Positions 19,196-30,430 of a stretch of 64,000 nucleotides of DNA are shown here, one piece after another. Source of the DNA: Carposina sasakii (lineage: Eukaryota > Arthropoda > Insecta > Lepidoptera > Carposinidae); NCBI GenBank assembly GCA_014607495.2, contig CP053167.1:8432001-8496000 (forward strand). The letters are read 5' to 3'. Within the stretch, counting starts at the first letter, position 1. Each line of letters starts with the position of its first letter. The notes under the pieces were generated by a model. It made no database searches. It saw nothing but the letters and a program-made list of their open reading frames with translations, and was not told the DNA's origin. A program made the translations under genes and the position numbers.

Positions 19196-19547
19196 CCTCG
19201 AGCACAACAGATGCGTAAACGTAGACTTGTGCGTATACGTGCACGTACCGCTGAATTGTAATGTATGGAACTGTATAAGACAGGCCACACTGCTTGACGT
19301 CTACGCTCACGTCTACGCATATGCATCCGGTCTGGCTGAGCCTATAAGGTTCCATACATTACAACTAATGGTACGTGCACATCAACGCAGACGTCTACGC
19401 TTACGCATACGCACCCGGTGTGCTCGAGCCTAAGCTTATGCGTAGACGTAAGCGTAGACGTCAAGCGGTGTGTCCTATCTTATACAGTTCAACTCAGAGG
19501 TACGTGTAAGTCTACACATACGTGTACGAATACGCATTCGGTTAAGT
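19196..19547. repeat. three-part cluster of the CpG-rich ACGT/TACG repeat, in MADF-BESS intron 2
   Basis: A minus-oriented copy (19196-19348, with TGTAATGTATGGAACTGTAT and CTTGACGTCTACGCTCACG) is followed by a partial plus copy (19349-19432, CCATACATTACAACTAATGG ... CCCGGTGTGCTCGAGCCT) and another plus copy (19433-19547, ATGCGTAGACGTAAGCG, GTCAAGCGGTGTGTCCTATC). CTCGAGC/GCTCGAGCCT-like text recurs at the junctions and may be terminal repeats. The arrangement would fold back in RNA. Short frames over it are shadows. Confidence 0.75.
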
Positions 19548-19781
19548 CATCGGAGGTTGTCCAACGTTACGTTTGCCGAGGCGCGGTCTTCATTCGAGAA
19601 CCCGCTTACTCCACAACATATTTATACCTCCTTTTTGGTATCAAATAATTTATAAAATTATTAATAAAGAAAATGGAAAAAATCTAATAATTTGTCAAAT
19701 TAATTATGTCGATCACTTTATTTTCTGTATTATTTTCAACTTTCCTCTAGCCCTAAAGTAATCTTGGTTCTTACTTTGCAG

Positions 19782-20029
19782 TTACTTCTATTAAAATTAA
19801 GAAACGAAAAGCCAGCGTGTTATCAGAAGAAGAGATAGACCATGACTACATGCAGACGATATCATTCGATGAGCATACGAAGACAGGTGCTCAAGGTCTT
19901 AAAACATTCTTCGAAAGCATGGCAGCCATGTGCGAGAGCTTGCCGGAACATTTGCAGATAAAAGTCCAAAGAGCCGTCTTCAATGTGGTGATGGATACTC
20001 GTGAACAGTATTTAGTACAAAGAAGATAG
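19782..20029 (+). CDS. MADF-BESS protein, coding exon 3 (NLS and BESS motif)
   Basis: It encodes residues 114-195 and the TAG stop (20027-20029). The acceptor TTCTTACTTTGCAG|TT completes the split Val codon. A basic KIKKRK (118-123) is a likely nuclear localisation signal. The C-terminal ~40 residues form a BESS motif (FFESMAAMCESLPEHLQIK then VQRAVFNVVMD), the amphipathic two-helix interaction module found with MADF. All three exons were needed to reveal the domain pair. Function beyond DNA binding and protein interaction cannot be told from sequence. Confidence 0.92.
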
Positions 20030-20410
20030 TTGTGTATTCTTTTAGACTGTTAAAGGGGCTTGAATACTACAGGGCCCTACGTCTTTCGCTGAACCTCGAA
20101 TCTGAGGATTTACTAGTACAATCACAGACAACTACAGTCATGATGAAATAATCGATGGTGTAGGTGCCGGTAGGCGAACCTAATATAAGAACTTCTGTAT
20201 AATAACACCTGATATTATCGAAAACATCAAAGCAACATAAGGTGAAGGATAAAGTTGATACTGGCACTGTCTTAATCAAGTTTTGGAGAAAGTTTGCATC
20301 AAATTTATGGATATCTAAATAAATTTACCATTGGAAACACCGGCCCTTAAGATACTAAGTAAGTAGGTAATTGTGTAGGTATTTTCGAATAAAGTAAAAT
20401 TAAACTAATA
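20030..20410 (+). terminator. MADF-BESS 3' UTR with AATAAA signal
   Basis: The AATAAA hexamer lies at 20388-20393, about 360 bp past the stop; an earlier AATAAA occurs near 20318. Cleavage is expected 10-30 bp after the one used. Confidence 0.6.
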
Positions 20411-21824
20411 GCTGTAAGTTAAGTTGACAGTAAGATGAAAATAAAAAATAATTTCAAAACAGAACTGTTATTTTACTGACCGAACCAAATGGTAGAGCTA
20501 TAGTTAGTTACCTTTAAATTACCATGAATGAAGTTAGTCATTTACCTACTACTTATTATTTCCCAATATTCCAGATTTACAAAGAAAGATATGAGATAAA
20601 TCAACAAAATCTATCGATATCTCCGAGGATACATGTTATTTTAATTAATTACCATGAACTGTGAAAGCAGCATTATTTAGACTGTGGAAGTAAAATTCTG
20701 CAGCTACGAGCAATATAGTACATCTTGCTTCCTGATAACCTCCAGGTCGAAAAAATAATGGCATACCTTCGCCTGTCTATAAATCATTGAAGGCCGCTAT
20801 AAACAACATAGTAACAGCTTATTCACAACAAAACATTATGAGACCTAAATACTTTTAAAATTAGTCAACTACGTCTCGACAATGGGCTGTAACTCTAGGG
20901 GTATTTGTTAAGGCATCTAGCTTTCTATACAATCGTAGTTATTTGAAAATCTGGGTTAACTTAATATCATCTTTCGCGTCGCCCTTGTCTAGGTATATAG
21001 GTACAGGAAACGCTTGTACATGAAATGCTTTTGAAAAAACAAAAAACAAAACAGTTGAATCTATTTCCACATAAGGATTATCGGCGACGAGCAAGTTATA
21101 TGTGTCACAATTAGAATATTTGTATATTTTTTTCTACAAAGAATCAGCTTCGGACACTTTCTCAGTGGACAGTAACAGCATTTTAATTTTCTATACGTTT
21201 AGTTTATTTAAAAACTCGATTTCTCTAAATCTACGAGTAATTACATTTAGAACCAAATTACCTAGATAACTCTTGTATTTTTCAAATATCTTTGCGAATG
21301 GCCGCTTCTGTTCATACTATACTTCCAACATGACCCCGTCAACATTGCAATATTCGCATCACTTCTTCACTACATCATAGCCCTGCAACCTGCAAATTGA
21401 GCAGTCACGGACGTCATTTTCTCCATCAAGCCGCGTATCAATAAAATAAGTTTCACCATAGTTCCTTTGAACCTTTTGTGCATAACTACATTATCTATGG
21501 CACTGCATACTGAAATGTTAGTCCCGAAATCAGGCATGGGAGTTATTCTATGAAACTGACTATGATAAACTTTGTTGTATACACTTTCCTTACGGTAGTT
21601 AGTTCTGGAAGAGTCTTATGCACGTCGGGATGAAGAACAGGAATCGAGGATAGATAAACTCAAGAGGATGCCTACGACTTCGTACGCGTGGACTTCAGAA
21701 TGTAACCTATGTCTATCTCCATACTTCCAATTATAAGTAAACAAAATTTAAAGAAAATAGGAGAAACTTAGTAAATAAAGTATGAATAGGTAACAAACAA
21801 ACATACTACAGCATTTCTGCACCT
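20411..21824. other. intergenic/intronic DNA, nothing recognised
   Basis: AT-rich sequence within the GRXCR1 intron. No open frame, tandem array or known repeat consensus was picked out by eye. Confidence 0.4.
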
Positions 21825-21962
21825 GATCTCTCTCCGGTTGTATCGGCTTTTCGTCCCATTGGACTAAGAGAGTGCACCTATATTTGCACTACAATATATC
21901 TCGCTTAGTTGGCTAATCTTCGTTGAGATTGGCCGTGGCCGCCATAGTCGAAATACGGTATT
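21825..21962 (+). repeat. decayed lepidopteran interspersed repeat
   Basis: GGTTGTATCGGCTTTTCGTC, CCCATTGGACTAAGAGAGTG, TAGTTGGCTAATCTTCGTTG and AGATTGGCCGTGGCCGCC follow the order of a repeat common in moth genomes (recognised from memory of such genomes, not searched). Confidence 0.5.
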
Positions 21963-22413
21963 TATTTATTTACTCTTAGGGAAGATCCATCGAGGGCTCA
22001 CCCGCGACCGGCCCTACACCCATTCCCTAACCAACCGTCGGATATGCCGTCTCATAGTCACGAACACAAGATACTACAGCCGCAATAAGAAGCCAGATCC
22101 AAGCACCTAGCATGCAACCACAAGTACATAGCTGCTAATCCGAAAACCAATTAAAAAATATTAATCGACATATGTTTTGCCAACACCCGTGGCATCCTCA
22201 GGATTCGTTTTTCGATGGAAATTTGAACTTTCGAATAGTGACGTCTGATACAATTAAATTTTAGGGAAGATTTACAACATGGAAGATATCATCAGGGCAG
22301 ATGGATACCCTTACTTAATTAAAATCAGTTTATTAATGACACGAAGAAAAAACCAAGTAAATGTAACGTAAACGATGTTTTACATACCTACAATGTAGCA
22401 ATCATGGAGAACA

Positions 22414-22815
22414 AATAAAAGAGGAGTAGCGGCTAAGTATATTTTAATTCATACAAAAATAGTGTGCCGCGGAGCGGGGGTGAAGTATGGGACGAGGGGA
22501 GCATTGAACACTGTAGTCCTACCCGTTTACATAGAAACCACCTTGTAGTGACTAGTCAAACTACTTGCTCATTATCAATATGGTTCAAGATTTTTTACTA
22601 GTGCAATTACTCATCACTATATGACAATATTATACTACGTTTTAGTAATAAAGTACCCTGATAAAAGCGCTAGTGTCTTTGTAATTTTAATATGGTCACG
22701 TTTCGGAGCACAAGCGTGTGGTTACAGCTACTGCGTTACACTGGCGCTGAAGCTCCGCCTCTATCATGACGTCATGGCCTAACGATTGCCACACGACTCA
22801 CTTCATAGTCCCACC
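22414..22815. mobile_element. probable TIR element ending TAAAAGAGGAG
   Basis: ATAAAAGAGGAG (left, about 22415) and CTCCTCTTTTAT (right, about 22804) are inverted copies bounding about 400 bp. The interior holds GCGCTAGTGTCTTTGTAA and a TGACGTCA palindrome (about 22768). Flanks both contain TAGCAAT and CATGG but not as a clean duplication. No coding capacity. Confidence 0.5.
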
Positions 22816-23036
22816 TCCTCTTTTATACCTTCTTCATGGTAGCAATGGATAATAGATATAAGTTGTATGCAAACATGCAAATGATAGGAAGTATCACACT
22901 ATACTTCAGTCACGGATGTATAGCTAAGAGCCAATGAATGAGCTAATTGGCGTTGATATTAATTACGATGTATAATTGTACAGCGGCCTCAGTCTAGGAA
23001 AGCGTCTCATTCATTAGGTACACAATTACCTTGTTT

Positions 23037-23290
23037 TTAACCGACTTCAAAAAAAGGAGGAGGTTCTCAATTCGTCTGTATGTATAATATTTTTTTTTAT
23101 TTTTTTTTATGTATGTTCACCGATATTTCCGTCAATTATAGACGGATTTCAAAAATTTTTTTTTTGTTGCTTCTGAGGTGGTCCCAAACACGTTTCCAGG
23201 AGAAATCAAGGGCAACCACCAAAAATTGTATGCTCGTATCTGGCATGTCTTACTCAGGTATATGCTTCAGGGTGTCAAAGAGATGAAGCT
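23037..23290 (+). repeat. ACCGACTTCAAAAAAAGGAGG interspersed repeat
   Basis: TTTAACCGACTTCAAAAAAA, GGAGGAGGTTCTCAATTCG and ATGTATGTTCACCGATATTT is a widely dispersed arthropod repeat start with a T-rich middle. The 68-codon open frame here is a shadow. Confidence 0.65.
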
Positions 23291-23304
23291 TTGAGGAGTT
23301 TAAA

Positions 23305-23705
23305 TACAGTACTGTGACTATTTAGTAGTATATAGGGACTGTGAATCAACATGTCTGCTGTGCTTTGTATGTAGGATTTATGCAATAGGTAAGAATCTAA
23401 CGTTTACTTATATGATGCTGCTGTGCTGATGATGTACAGTCCTTAACGAAGAATACAGTAATTGGTCGAATATTTAGTAGTATGTAGGGCTCGTATGAAT
23501 GGACTACAGAGGCGATGGATGGAAGATGTTACTGCAGGTCTGCATGCCTCTTATGTAATTTGAATTGGTCGATGGAAACTATTTAGTAGTATGTAGGGCT
23601 AATTACTTGAATTCTGATTGTACGATGATAAAAACGGTTAGGAGTTAGGGGACAGTACATGGTCGATGGAAACTGTATATGTAGGGCTATGATACTTATA
23701 CGTAG
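23305..23705 (+). repeat. degenerate direct repeats of TATTTAGTAGTATGTAGGGCT
   Basis: TATTTAGTAGTATATAGGGA (about 23319), TATTTAGTAGTATGTAGGGC (about 23470 and 23580) and a shortened TATATGTAGGGCTATG (about 23675) occur at uneven 90-150 bp intervals. The last two are both preceded by GGTCGATGGAAACT. It looks like a decayed minisatellite or repeated insertion sites. Confidence 0.6.
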
Positions 23706-23739
23706 ATATACTCCTGATGGTAACGATGAAAACCTTATA

Positions 23740-23975
23740 AATTGTTTTTTCGTTGCCACCCTGGTAAATCTTAAAGTAAGTTTATGCAAAAAAAAAATAG
23801 TTCAATTTTTTTAAGGTATTCAAATTAAAAGTTAGTTTTTTTATAGACACATAAATTATTTCTCGTTAATGTGCATTCAAGCTATTTACTCAACTTTGGA
23901 CCCTAATGAAACCAGACACTACTTCCAATAAATGAGGAGATAAACGTTGACGACCAAAAATAACTTCTATTTAAT
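23740..23975. mobile_element. MITE-C copy with internal deletions
   Basis: GTTTTTTCGTTGCCACCCTG, AAGTAAGTTTATGCAAAAAA, TTTACTCAACTTTGGACCCT and AAACGTTGACGACCAAAAA keep family order but lack several internal segments, and the outer TACAGG ends are missing. Confidence 0.7.
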
Positions 23976-23984
23976 ATTCCCGAG

Positions 23985-24645
23985 AAATAAACGTTTTTTA
24001 GAAAAAAATAAACTTCAAGCGATGAGATTTTAATAACTATAAGATTCGTTCGGTCTCTCGTTATACATCAACACTACGGTGGCACCGACTAAAAAATCTT
24101 TGTTATATTAGGTTATTAAATATTTAAATAATTTGAGATATTTAATATGTATTAAGTAGATAAATTAGTTACGATTTATCGTTAGTTATTTGAAATAAAC
24201 ACATATCTATATAGCGTTACATACACACATGTCATGTAATTTATAGGTAAGAATCAACCGGATGTGTTACCATGTGGAAATGGGGCAGGTCTGGGTAATT
24301 TGATGATAAACTTAATTAATTTTGTAATAAAAACCATGAGCATGAGTAGAATAAATACTTATAAATTATGGTAAATCTTATATTTTATAGTTCTAATATT
24401 CAATTAAAAGTAAGTAAAGTTAACAAAGCTATAAAGCCTAAAGACATACAATAAAAATAAACGTAATAACTTTTTAATATTCCCGTACGTATAAAAAGAT
24501 GAGATTTTAATAACTTAAAATTCGTTCGGTCTCTCGTTATACAAGGTTAATCTATATTTTATTACGAGTTAATAAATAAACACATATCTATATAGCGTTA
24601 CATACATACACACAGCTGTGTTACCAAAATGGGGGGGGGGGGTGT
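23985..24645 (+). repeat. diverged tandem duplication, ~477-bp offset, with G12 tract
   Basis: GATGAGATTTTAATAACT and ATTCGTTCGGTCTCTCGTTA occur at 24021-24065 and again 477 bp later at 24498-24540. ATAAACACATATCTATATAG and CGTTACATAC recur with a 381-bp offset, so one copy has lost about 96 bp. A run of 12 G lies at 24631-24642. Confidence 0.75.
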
Positions 24646-24786
24646 AGGCATAATAAGATCCTCAGGCCACGTTTAGGATAGAGGTGCCACGTGTGAATGA
24701 TAAGTGTTAAAATGGGAAGGTGTAAGGTTGCTACGAGTAGTAAAGTTACTAGTAGTAAGTTAAATTTAAATTAAACAGTATATATG

Positions 24787-25135
24787 TACAGGTTTTTTTT
24801 TGGTTGTCAACGTTCCCGAATAGGGAATCTCCTCATAATTACGATACATATGGAAGCATACCTGGGAAGTGACTGGATCCCAAAATATTAGGGTCCAAAG
24901 TTGAGTAAATAGACTGCGTTCTTTTGCATAAACGCACATAGACGCGTTTTATATCATTTTTTCATGAAAAATAATTTAAATCTGGCTATAAGAAAACTAA
25001 CACAAACACCGGATACTATAAACTTCGCTCGATCAAGTAATAAAATTAAAAAAAAAAATTACATCGTTTCCCAACAATTTTTTTGACATAAAGGGTAGGG
25101 CTTCGTAAAGGGTGGCAACGAAAAAACAGCCTGTA
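24787..25135. mobile_element. MITE-C copy 3
   Basis: TACAGGTTTTTTTTTGGTTG and, reversed, TACAGGCTGTTTTTTCG. Interior GGTCCAAAGTTGAGTAAATA and TCGCTCGATCAAGTAATAA. TA borders. Confidence 0.85.
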
Positions 25136-25484
25136 TAGCTTATACAATTAGTTTTTTAAATTAGTAAAGCCTCGTATAAGAGTTTAAGCACACTAGCGCC
25201 ACCTACAGAACTATAAATCGACTTCTCGATACGACATTGTTTTACCCAAATGTCATAGATCATGTAAAGTGTGAGAGAATATTACACAACGCGCTTTATG
25301 CAATCCTTGTCAAGGTCCGTTGTAAAACAAATTTGTTGTACCTTGAATGGACAGGGTTGCCTACATTTGGTTTTATTTTTTTGACTTAGTATATGGAAAG
25401 TTTATTTTCTTAATGAGACATAAGAAATTAATTTTAAATACTACAATAGAATAAATACTGTTGCTATTTCTGATGGAGAATCAG
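25136..25484. other. intron DNA without recognised features
   Basis: It contains CACTAGCGCCACCTACAGAA (25191-25210), reminiscent of the GCGCCACC text near 16730 and 16870, but no boundary could be drawn. Confidence 0.35.
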
Positions 25485-25648
25485 CGGGTGTATCGGTTAT
25501 CTTTTTTGGCAGTTCATAGTGATGATCATTGAAAATGTGTGTGTTGACCATTTTTCTTCAACCCAGGCATTATGCCACTTCTATTTGATTTAATGAGTAA
25601 TCATCACTATGAAAAGTAAAAAAAATTGCCGATACGTGGACTGGGATT
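25485..25648. repeat. short foldback element
   Basis: TTCATAGTGATGAT (about 25514) and ATCATCACTATGAA (about 25600) are exact inverted copies. Imperfect pairing extends outward through TTTTTTGGCA/TTGCCGATACG and GTATCGG. The whole unit is about 160 bp with an ~70-nt loop. Confidence 0.55.
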
Positions 25649-26239
25649 TTTGGCTGCTGGTGTTAATTTTATTTGTATTTTTAAGGAAATATTTCCTAGC
25701 AAGAAATTGAGTAAAGAAATCGTACGATTTTTACGATAGCAAAATCTATGCTCTATTTATTATTTATCCTAACAATTTGTTGGTTTATTTGTAGGTACTA
25801 ATACTTACATGGAAGATGGAATACTCATTAGTACTTACATAATTATAGTGTAGCTATTAATACGTAATGTTTTACTGAAGATTAAGTATAGTGTTTTATA
25901 TTATTTATATTTTTGGACAACCCTACAGCTTCGGAATGATAAACGGTACATGTTTGTTAAAATATTTTGCCATAAATATTATTTAATTAAAAGATTAATG
26001 ATGACGTGATAATTAGTAAGAATTTTTTTTTGATACTATGTAGTTTACTACTACAGTCTATATGCCATTGAGTTACCATTAATATTGGCAAGAGTCGATG
26101 TTTGATTTCATAAATATGTTGATATACTTAAGTAATAACAAGTAATAATTAATAATCTCTATTGAATAGTATAGAAATAATGAACCGATCACCTGTTTAT
26201 TATTGCTCCATAATATTCCATAAGATATAACTATATGTA

Positions 26240-26545
26240 CATACCCGGGTGTATTCCCAAAAATGGCCGACGAGTAGCCAGAATCACGAAGGAAACGCTA
26301 CAGCCACGTTTAAAACATTGGGGTCAGTTGTAAAATATCAGTGGCAATTAGAATAGAATAGAATAGATTTTTATTTGAAAATTACACATACACGGACAGA
26401 AGTAAAATAGAAAAGGACAATAGAAATAGGGTAGAAATACAGAAGAAATTAGCTAGCTCATCGCCTATAAGTTCCTTAGTCACCTCTTACGGCATGCACG
26501 GCGCTGCAATTAATGTACCCATTCTAGTGAAGCCCATTTGATACA
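26240..26545 (-). repeat. U-family fragments
   Basis: CCGGGTGTATTCCCAAAAAT, TAGCCAGAATCACGAAGG and CTCTTACGGCATGCACGG are antisense U text. A short element-like AGAATAGAATAGATTTTTATTTG tail sits between the pieces (26350-26375), so another insertion may separate them. Confidence 0.5.
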
Positions 26546-27287
26546 TAAGAATTTGGCAAATATCTAATTAGTAAGGCGTAATGATTTCTAAATTTTGTCA
26601 ACACGAAATTTCGCCTGAACCATACTCTAGAACCGGTGCTATCGCATTCCTCCGCAAGTACCTTAGCAAACTATTAAAATGTTTGTCAGCGTTTCCTACC
26701 TAATGAAACTGGTTAGCAGCGGTATATACCGGTATGTATTTACGGTAAGTTTGTAATGAACGGCCTACGGAACCATGGAAGAAGGTTACAGAGGATATGT
26801 GATGGTTTAACAGTGGTCCTGCGACCGTTACATGAACTAAATCATTGGCTAAGGTCTATCTGTCACTTAACGGCTCCACTCCTTTCGATAATTAAGTAAA
26901 ATAAATATTGATCACTAGGTACTATACAACATAATTACCATGTTCCGTAAGATCTTTACTTTAGGTCTTTATACTTTCTTAGTACTGTATAAAATACATA
27001 CTTACATAGATAATTCGGAAACAAACATCGATATTCATTATGTACCTACATCTTAGCATCCTACTTTCGAAAACTGGACCAAACGCGTCAAGCAAGGACA
27101 ACTATATCATTTTAATATTCTAAAAACACTTATCTATAACCAAAAAGGATTATCGTCAGGTGACAGCCGGCCGCAAATCAAATGCCCAATCCTTGGTAAA
27201 ATGAACTTTAAAGAATATAGGTACTATAATATAGCGACTCTTATGCCATAAATGGCAAAGGTTGAGAGTAGGAAGATTACCGATTGG
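26546..27287. other. intron DNA, nothing recognised
   Basis: No convincing open frame, inverted repeat or family text. Confidence 0.35.
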
Positions 27288-27288
27288 C

Positions 27289-27553
27289 CGCGTGGTGCCG
27301 GTAGGGTAGAATTCGTACCACCCCATGTCTGCCCTTGGGTATCGTTCGAAGCGATTAAGGGTTTCCGGAAGGTGGGCAGCAGCGCCTCCCGTGTTGACAA
27401 CATAGTCCAAAATACAAACTGCGGTCACCAACCCGCCTGCCCAGCGTGGTGACTATTGGCAAATAGCCCCCATGGCAATGGTCTTGTGGCGTGCCCTGGG
27501 GGAGGCCTACGTCCAGCAGTGGACTGCAATAGGCTGAAGATGATGATGATGAG
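27289..27553 (+). repeat. S-family retroelement tail, most complete copy
   Basis: CGCGTGGTGCCGGTAGGG, CCCATGTCTGCCCTTGGG, GCGCCTCCCGTGTTGACAAC, CCAACCCGCCTGCCCAGCG, GTCCAGCAGTGGACTGCAAT and a GATGATGATGATGAG tail at 27537-27553. Best reference copy in this window. Overlapping frames on both strands are shadows. Confidence 0.85.
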
Positions 27554-27859
27554 GAAGATTACAAAAGCTTTTAGGCCAACTCCTCCTTGTTTTTACTCCA
27601 CGATGGAACCCTAGTCGTTAGCCTCACAAGGTCGTGCGCTGTGACACAGATAGGGCACACTAGTGTATAAGATATCAGCGTGTTCTATCCAATATTAGTT
27701 CATTGGAATTTGATAACATTGTTCAGTTTTGCGAGAGATTTCGATACAGATTTTAGAGAGAGATAAGTTGTTCTCTTTGCCGTTGGTTTATCGGTTTCCA
27801 AAGAATTTTATTATATCAAATTAGGATATATCTACTTTTACTGATATACTAAGACACAG

Positions 27860-28215
27860 GGATGTGCTTTCGAAATGGGGGTAGTCAAAATTGCAGGATG
27901 ACAAAGAAGATCTCGCAGCCACGTCAAGCATAGCGGAGACAAAAATGTAATTGCTCAGTCACTCGAGGGGTAAGCACGAACCTTTTTACGCGGCGTAACG
28001 CTAGCGACTCGCTAACAAAATCTATGTGATTTGACAGTTGACGCTACGCTACGTTACGGACTATCGGGAGGTTCGTGCTTACCCCATAGTTGCTAGCTTA
28101 TCACCGAGAGAATACTCGAGAACCTTAGTCGTTTCTTACGACATGCACGGAAGGAGATGCAGCTGATGGATTCTAGTAAAGACACGCATCAGCACAGGAC
28201 TTTACAACGATTCGA
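27860..28215 (-). repeat. U-family copy split by a small MITE
   Basis: The left part (CGCAGCCACGTCAAGCATAG, about 27916) and right part (TTGCTAGCTTATCACCGAG, GACATGCACGGAAGGAGATG) are consecutive U text in antisense, separated by the element at 27967-28085. Confidence 0.65.
27967..28085. mobile_element. 119-bp MITE, nested in U
   Basis: Perfect 17-bp terminal inverted repeats GGGGTAAGCACGAACCT (27967-27983) and AGGTTCGTGCTTACCCC (28069-28085). Interior CGTAACGCTAGCGACTCGC. A related remnant lies at 1969-2028. Confidence 0.8.
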
Positions 28216-28477
28216 ATCGAGGAAATTAGTAGATGACCACTCGGACCGTTAAACATACACTCCATTATTTGACATCAACATATAATAATGCAATTTTAAT
28301 ACAAACCAGCGAATTCTCAGTAATTAGACGTATGCGGGTAAACTGTTGCTAAACACACTTGAAAGCGTGGGAATTCCATGAGACATTGTCAAGTAAATAG
28401 AAGAGTATGGCCATAGAATTAGGTATATAACTACCTATATTTATAATTTAGCTTTAGGTAGTTAGGATTTAGTATTC

Positions 28478-28665
28478 TGTGTTGACGTGCAGCTTCACTA
28501 GAATACATCATCTGCATCTCCTTCCGTGCATGTCGTAAGAGCCGGCTAAGGAACTCAGGGGCGTTCTCTCATGCGATAACTGATCATTTTTTTCTTTAGG
28601 ATCTCCTTTATGATCCTGCAGTTCTGGCTATCCCACTTCAGGAACACAGCCTTGCCTATGTTATA
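28478..28665 (+). repeat. U-family retroelement tail, fuller copy
   Basis: GTTGACGTGCAGCTTCACTA, ATACATCATCTGCATCTCC, GTGCATGTCGTAAGAGCCGG, GATCCTGCAGTTCTGGCTAT and AGGAACACAGCC. It ends 20 bp before the Hel-1 start. Confidence 0.75.
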
Positions 28666-28929
28666 TAATGTTGGTATATCTACTATCTATACATATAATA
28701 AAAATGTAACGGATCGCTGTCTGTACATGGAAGTAATATGAGAATAAATATTATAGGACAACTTTATCAACGCAATAGTACCCAAAAGAATGATTTTTTG
28801 AATTTTTGTCTGTTTGTCGGTTTGTTTGTTTGTCTATGCACGCTAATCTCAGAAACGGCTGAACTGATTTCGATGCAGTTTTAAGGAATTTATTGTGACA
28901 GTTCCCACTTAACATATAGGTTACTTTTT

Positions 28930-29712
28930 GACGTGAAACGTCTTTAAAATCGCGCCGACACATACGGGTACCAGGATTAAAAACTGGACCGTAACGAAAT
29001 GGTCTATATCATCGTACCTTAATAATTAAAAAACTATTAGTCTTAGAAACAAAAATGTGGTGTAAATATTTCACTTATATAGTCAGCTCGCTGTTATGAC
29101 ATTGAGTTCGTGTCGGGGTCAAGCGGGGGGGCGGGGGAGGGATACTGCGATAACTGTGCGAAACCGGCGCTCAAGCTTGTTTCTATTCAGTGTAACTCGT
29201 GACTCCGACTTTATAGCGTGGTGATTCTTTCGTGTGTTTGTCAAGTTTATTTGAACCGATTGATTTATACAAAAATAAGTGTAATTTGGACAGTATTTAT
29301 ATCTATACTAATATTATAAAGCTGAAGAGTTTGTTTGTTTGTTTGTTTGAACGCGCTAATCTCAGGAACTACTGGTCTGATTTGAAAAATTCTTTCAGTG
29401 TTAGATAGCCCATTTACCAAGGAAGGCTACAGTCTATACAACAACCTGCCCGGCTTCGCACGGGTACAACGCCCCCTCACGCGGACGAAGTCGTGGGCGG
29501 CTGCTATTTAAAATAACCAGAAAGTGACAATAAATATATAAACATTTGCTATGTATTTTATGTTTCTATTACGTACCTGTTCTTTTTTTATTAAAATACT
29601 TAAAACAGCGTCCATCTTGTTTTCATTTCAATATTTTACTTTAAAAGCGATTCGCTAACATAGACGTTTCACGTTAAAACCAACGGCCGTGTGCCCCGAC
29701 ACAGCCCCACCC
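28930..29712. mobile_element. TIR-bearing insertion inside Hel-1
   Basis: ACGTGAAACGTCT (28931-28943) is inverted at 29662-29674 (AGACGTTTCACGT). The Hel-1 text CTTTTT is present on both outer sides, consistent with a 6-bp target duplication if the right end extends to about 29712. It includes a CG-rich GCGGGGGGGCGGGGG tract (29127-29141). Exact right end uncertain; no transposase recognised. Confidence 0.6.
29302..29506 (+). mobile_element. Hel-2 Helitron, innermost layer
   Basis: A|TCTATACTAATATTATAAAG, CTGAAGAGTTTG plus (TTTG)n, GGTCTGATTTGAAAAATTC, TTCGCACGGGTACAACG, ACGCGGACGAAGTCGTGG, ending GGGCGGCTGCTA. The 3' end reads CTAT rather than CTAG. About 205 bp. Confidence 0.8.
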
Positions 29713-29806
29713 GCTTTTTATCCCGGGAAAATGTTTTTATCTCGGATAATTTAGACATTTTGTTTTTTCTGTAGTCCACGCGGACAGAATCGCGGGCGTC
29801 CACTAG

Positions 29807-30333
29807 TAAGTATGCAAAGTCAACTAATATCCATATCAAATGCGATAATACAAAAAAATTGACTAGTATGTAGGTAACTTAAAACCCAAATAAAATCAAA
29901 ACTAGTGCAAGGCCAAGGTTCAATCAATAAATACATTTTATTTTATATTGTAATGCTTAATCAATCTATGTTACAATCAATAACCACCTGTTGGCAAGTT
30001 TGTGAATGTTTCTATTATCTAGATTGAATTAAAATAATATTTTGATATGATATTGTTTCAAATTCTTCATTGCTTTTAAAGTGTCGCTCATGGTCATGGC
30101 GAAAAATTCAAAGATTTTATTAAGATTTATAGGTTTTTGATTATTTCTACTCTATGTTTATTGTCATCTAGCGTAAATAAATTACCTATGGTTTTCAGTT
30201 TTTGTAATTTTCGATAATTACATTGGTGGATGTTTAAAACACGATTTTATTATTATTTTGATATCCAAAGTTTTATTTTAATAGAAGGTAAGTGTATCTT
30301 ATAATACGTATAAACTATTTTATTTTTGAATAT

Positions 30334-30338
<5 letters not shown>
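29807..30338. other. AT-rich intron DNA
   Basis: No recognised element or exon before the GA tract. Confidence 0.35.

Positions 30339-30427
<89 letters not shown>
30339..30427 (+). repeat. (GA)n microsatellite, 89 bp
   Basis: An uninterrupted GA dinucleotide run of 44.5 units. On the minus strand it reads as a Ser-Leu frame, which is not a gene. In the GRXCR1-like pre-mRNA it would be a (UC)n tract deep in intron 1. Confidence 0.97.

Positions 30428-30430
<3 letters not shown>

Larger units (their letters stand above)
18296..20410 (+). other. MADF-BESS gene locus (plus strand, nested in GRXCR1 intron)
   Basis: Coding exons 18324-18453, 18883-19092 and 19782-20029 join in phase (introns phase 1 and 1) to give 195 residues. 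The acceptor TTATTTTCAG at 18286-18295 implies an upstream non-coding exon. The whole unit lies between the first two coding exons of the oppositely oriented GRXCR1-like gene. MADF-BESS proteins (Adf1/Dip3 type) bind DNA through MADF and interact with each other or coactivators through BESS. Confidence 0.85.
28686..29806 (+). mobile_element. Hel-1 Helitron, outer layer of a three-level nest
   Basis: A|TCTATACATATAATAAAAAT at the start and CGCGGGCGTCCACTAG|T at the end. Family text runs to CATATAGGTTACTTTTT (28929), is interrupted, and resumes at about 29713 with CTTTTTATCCCGGGAAAATG. The minus-strand frame at 28751-28963 is a shadow of the element. Confidence 0.88.
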
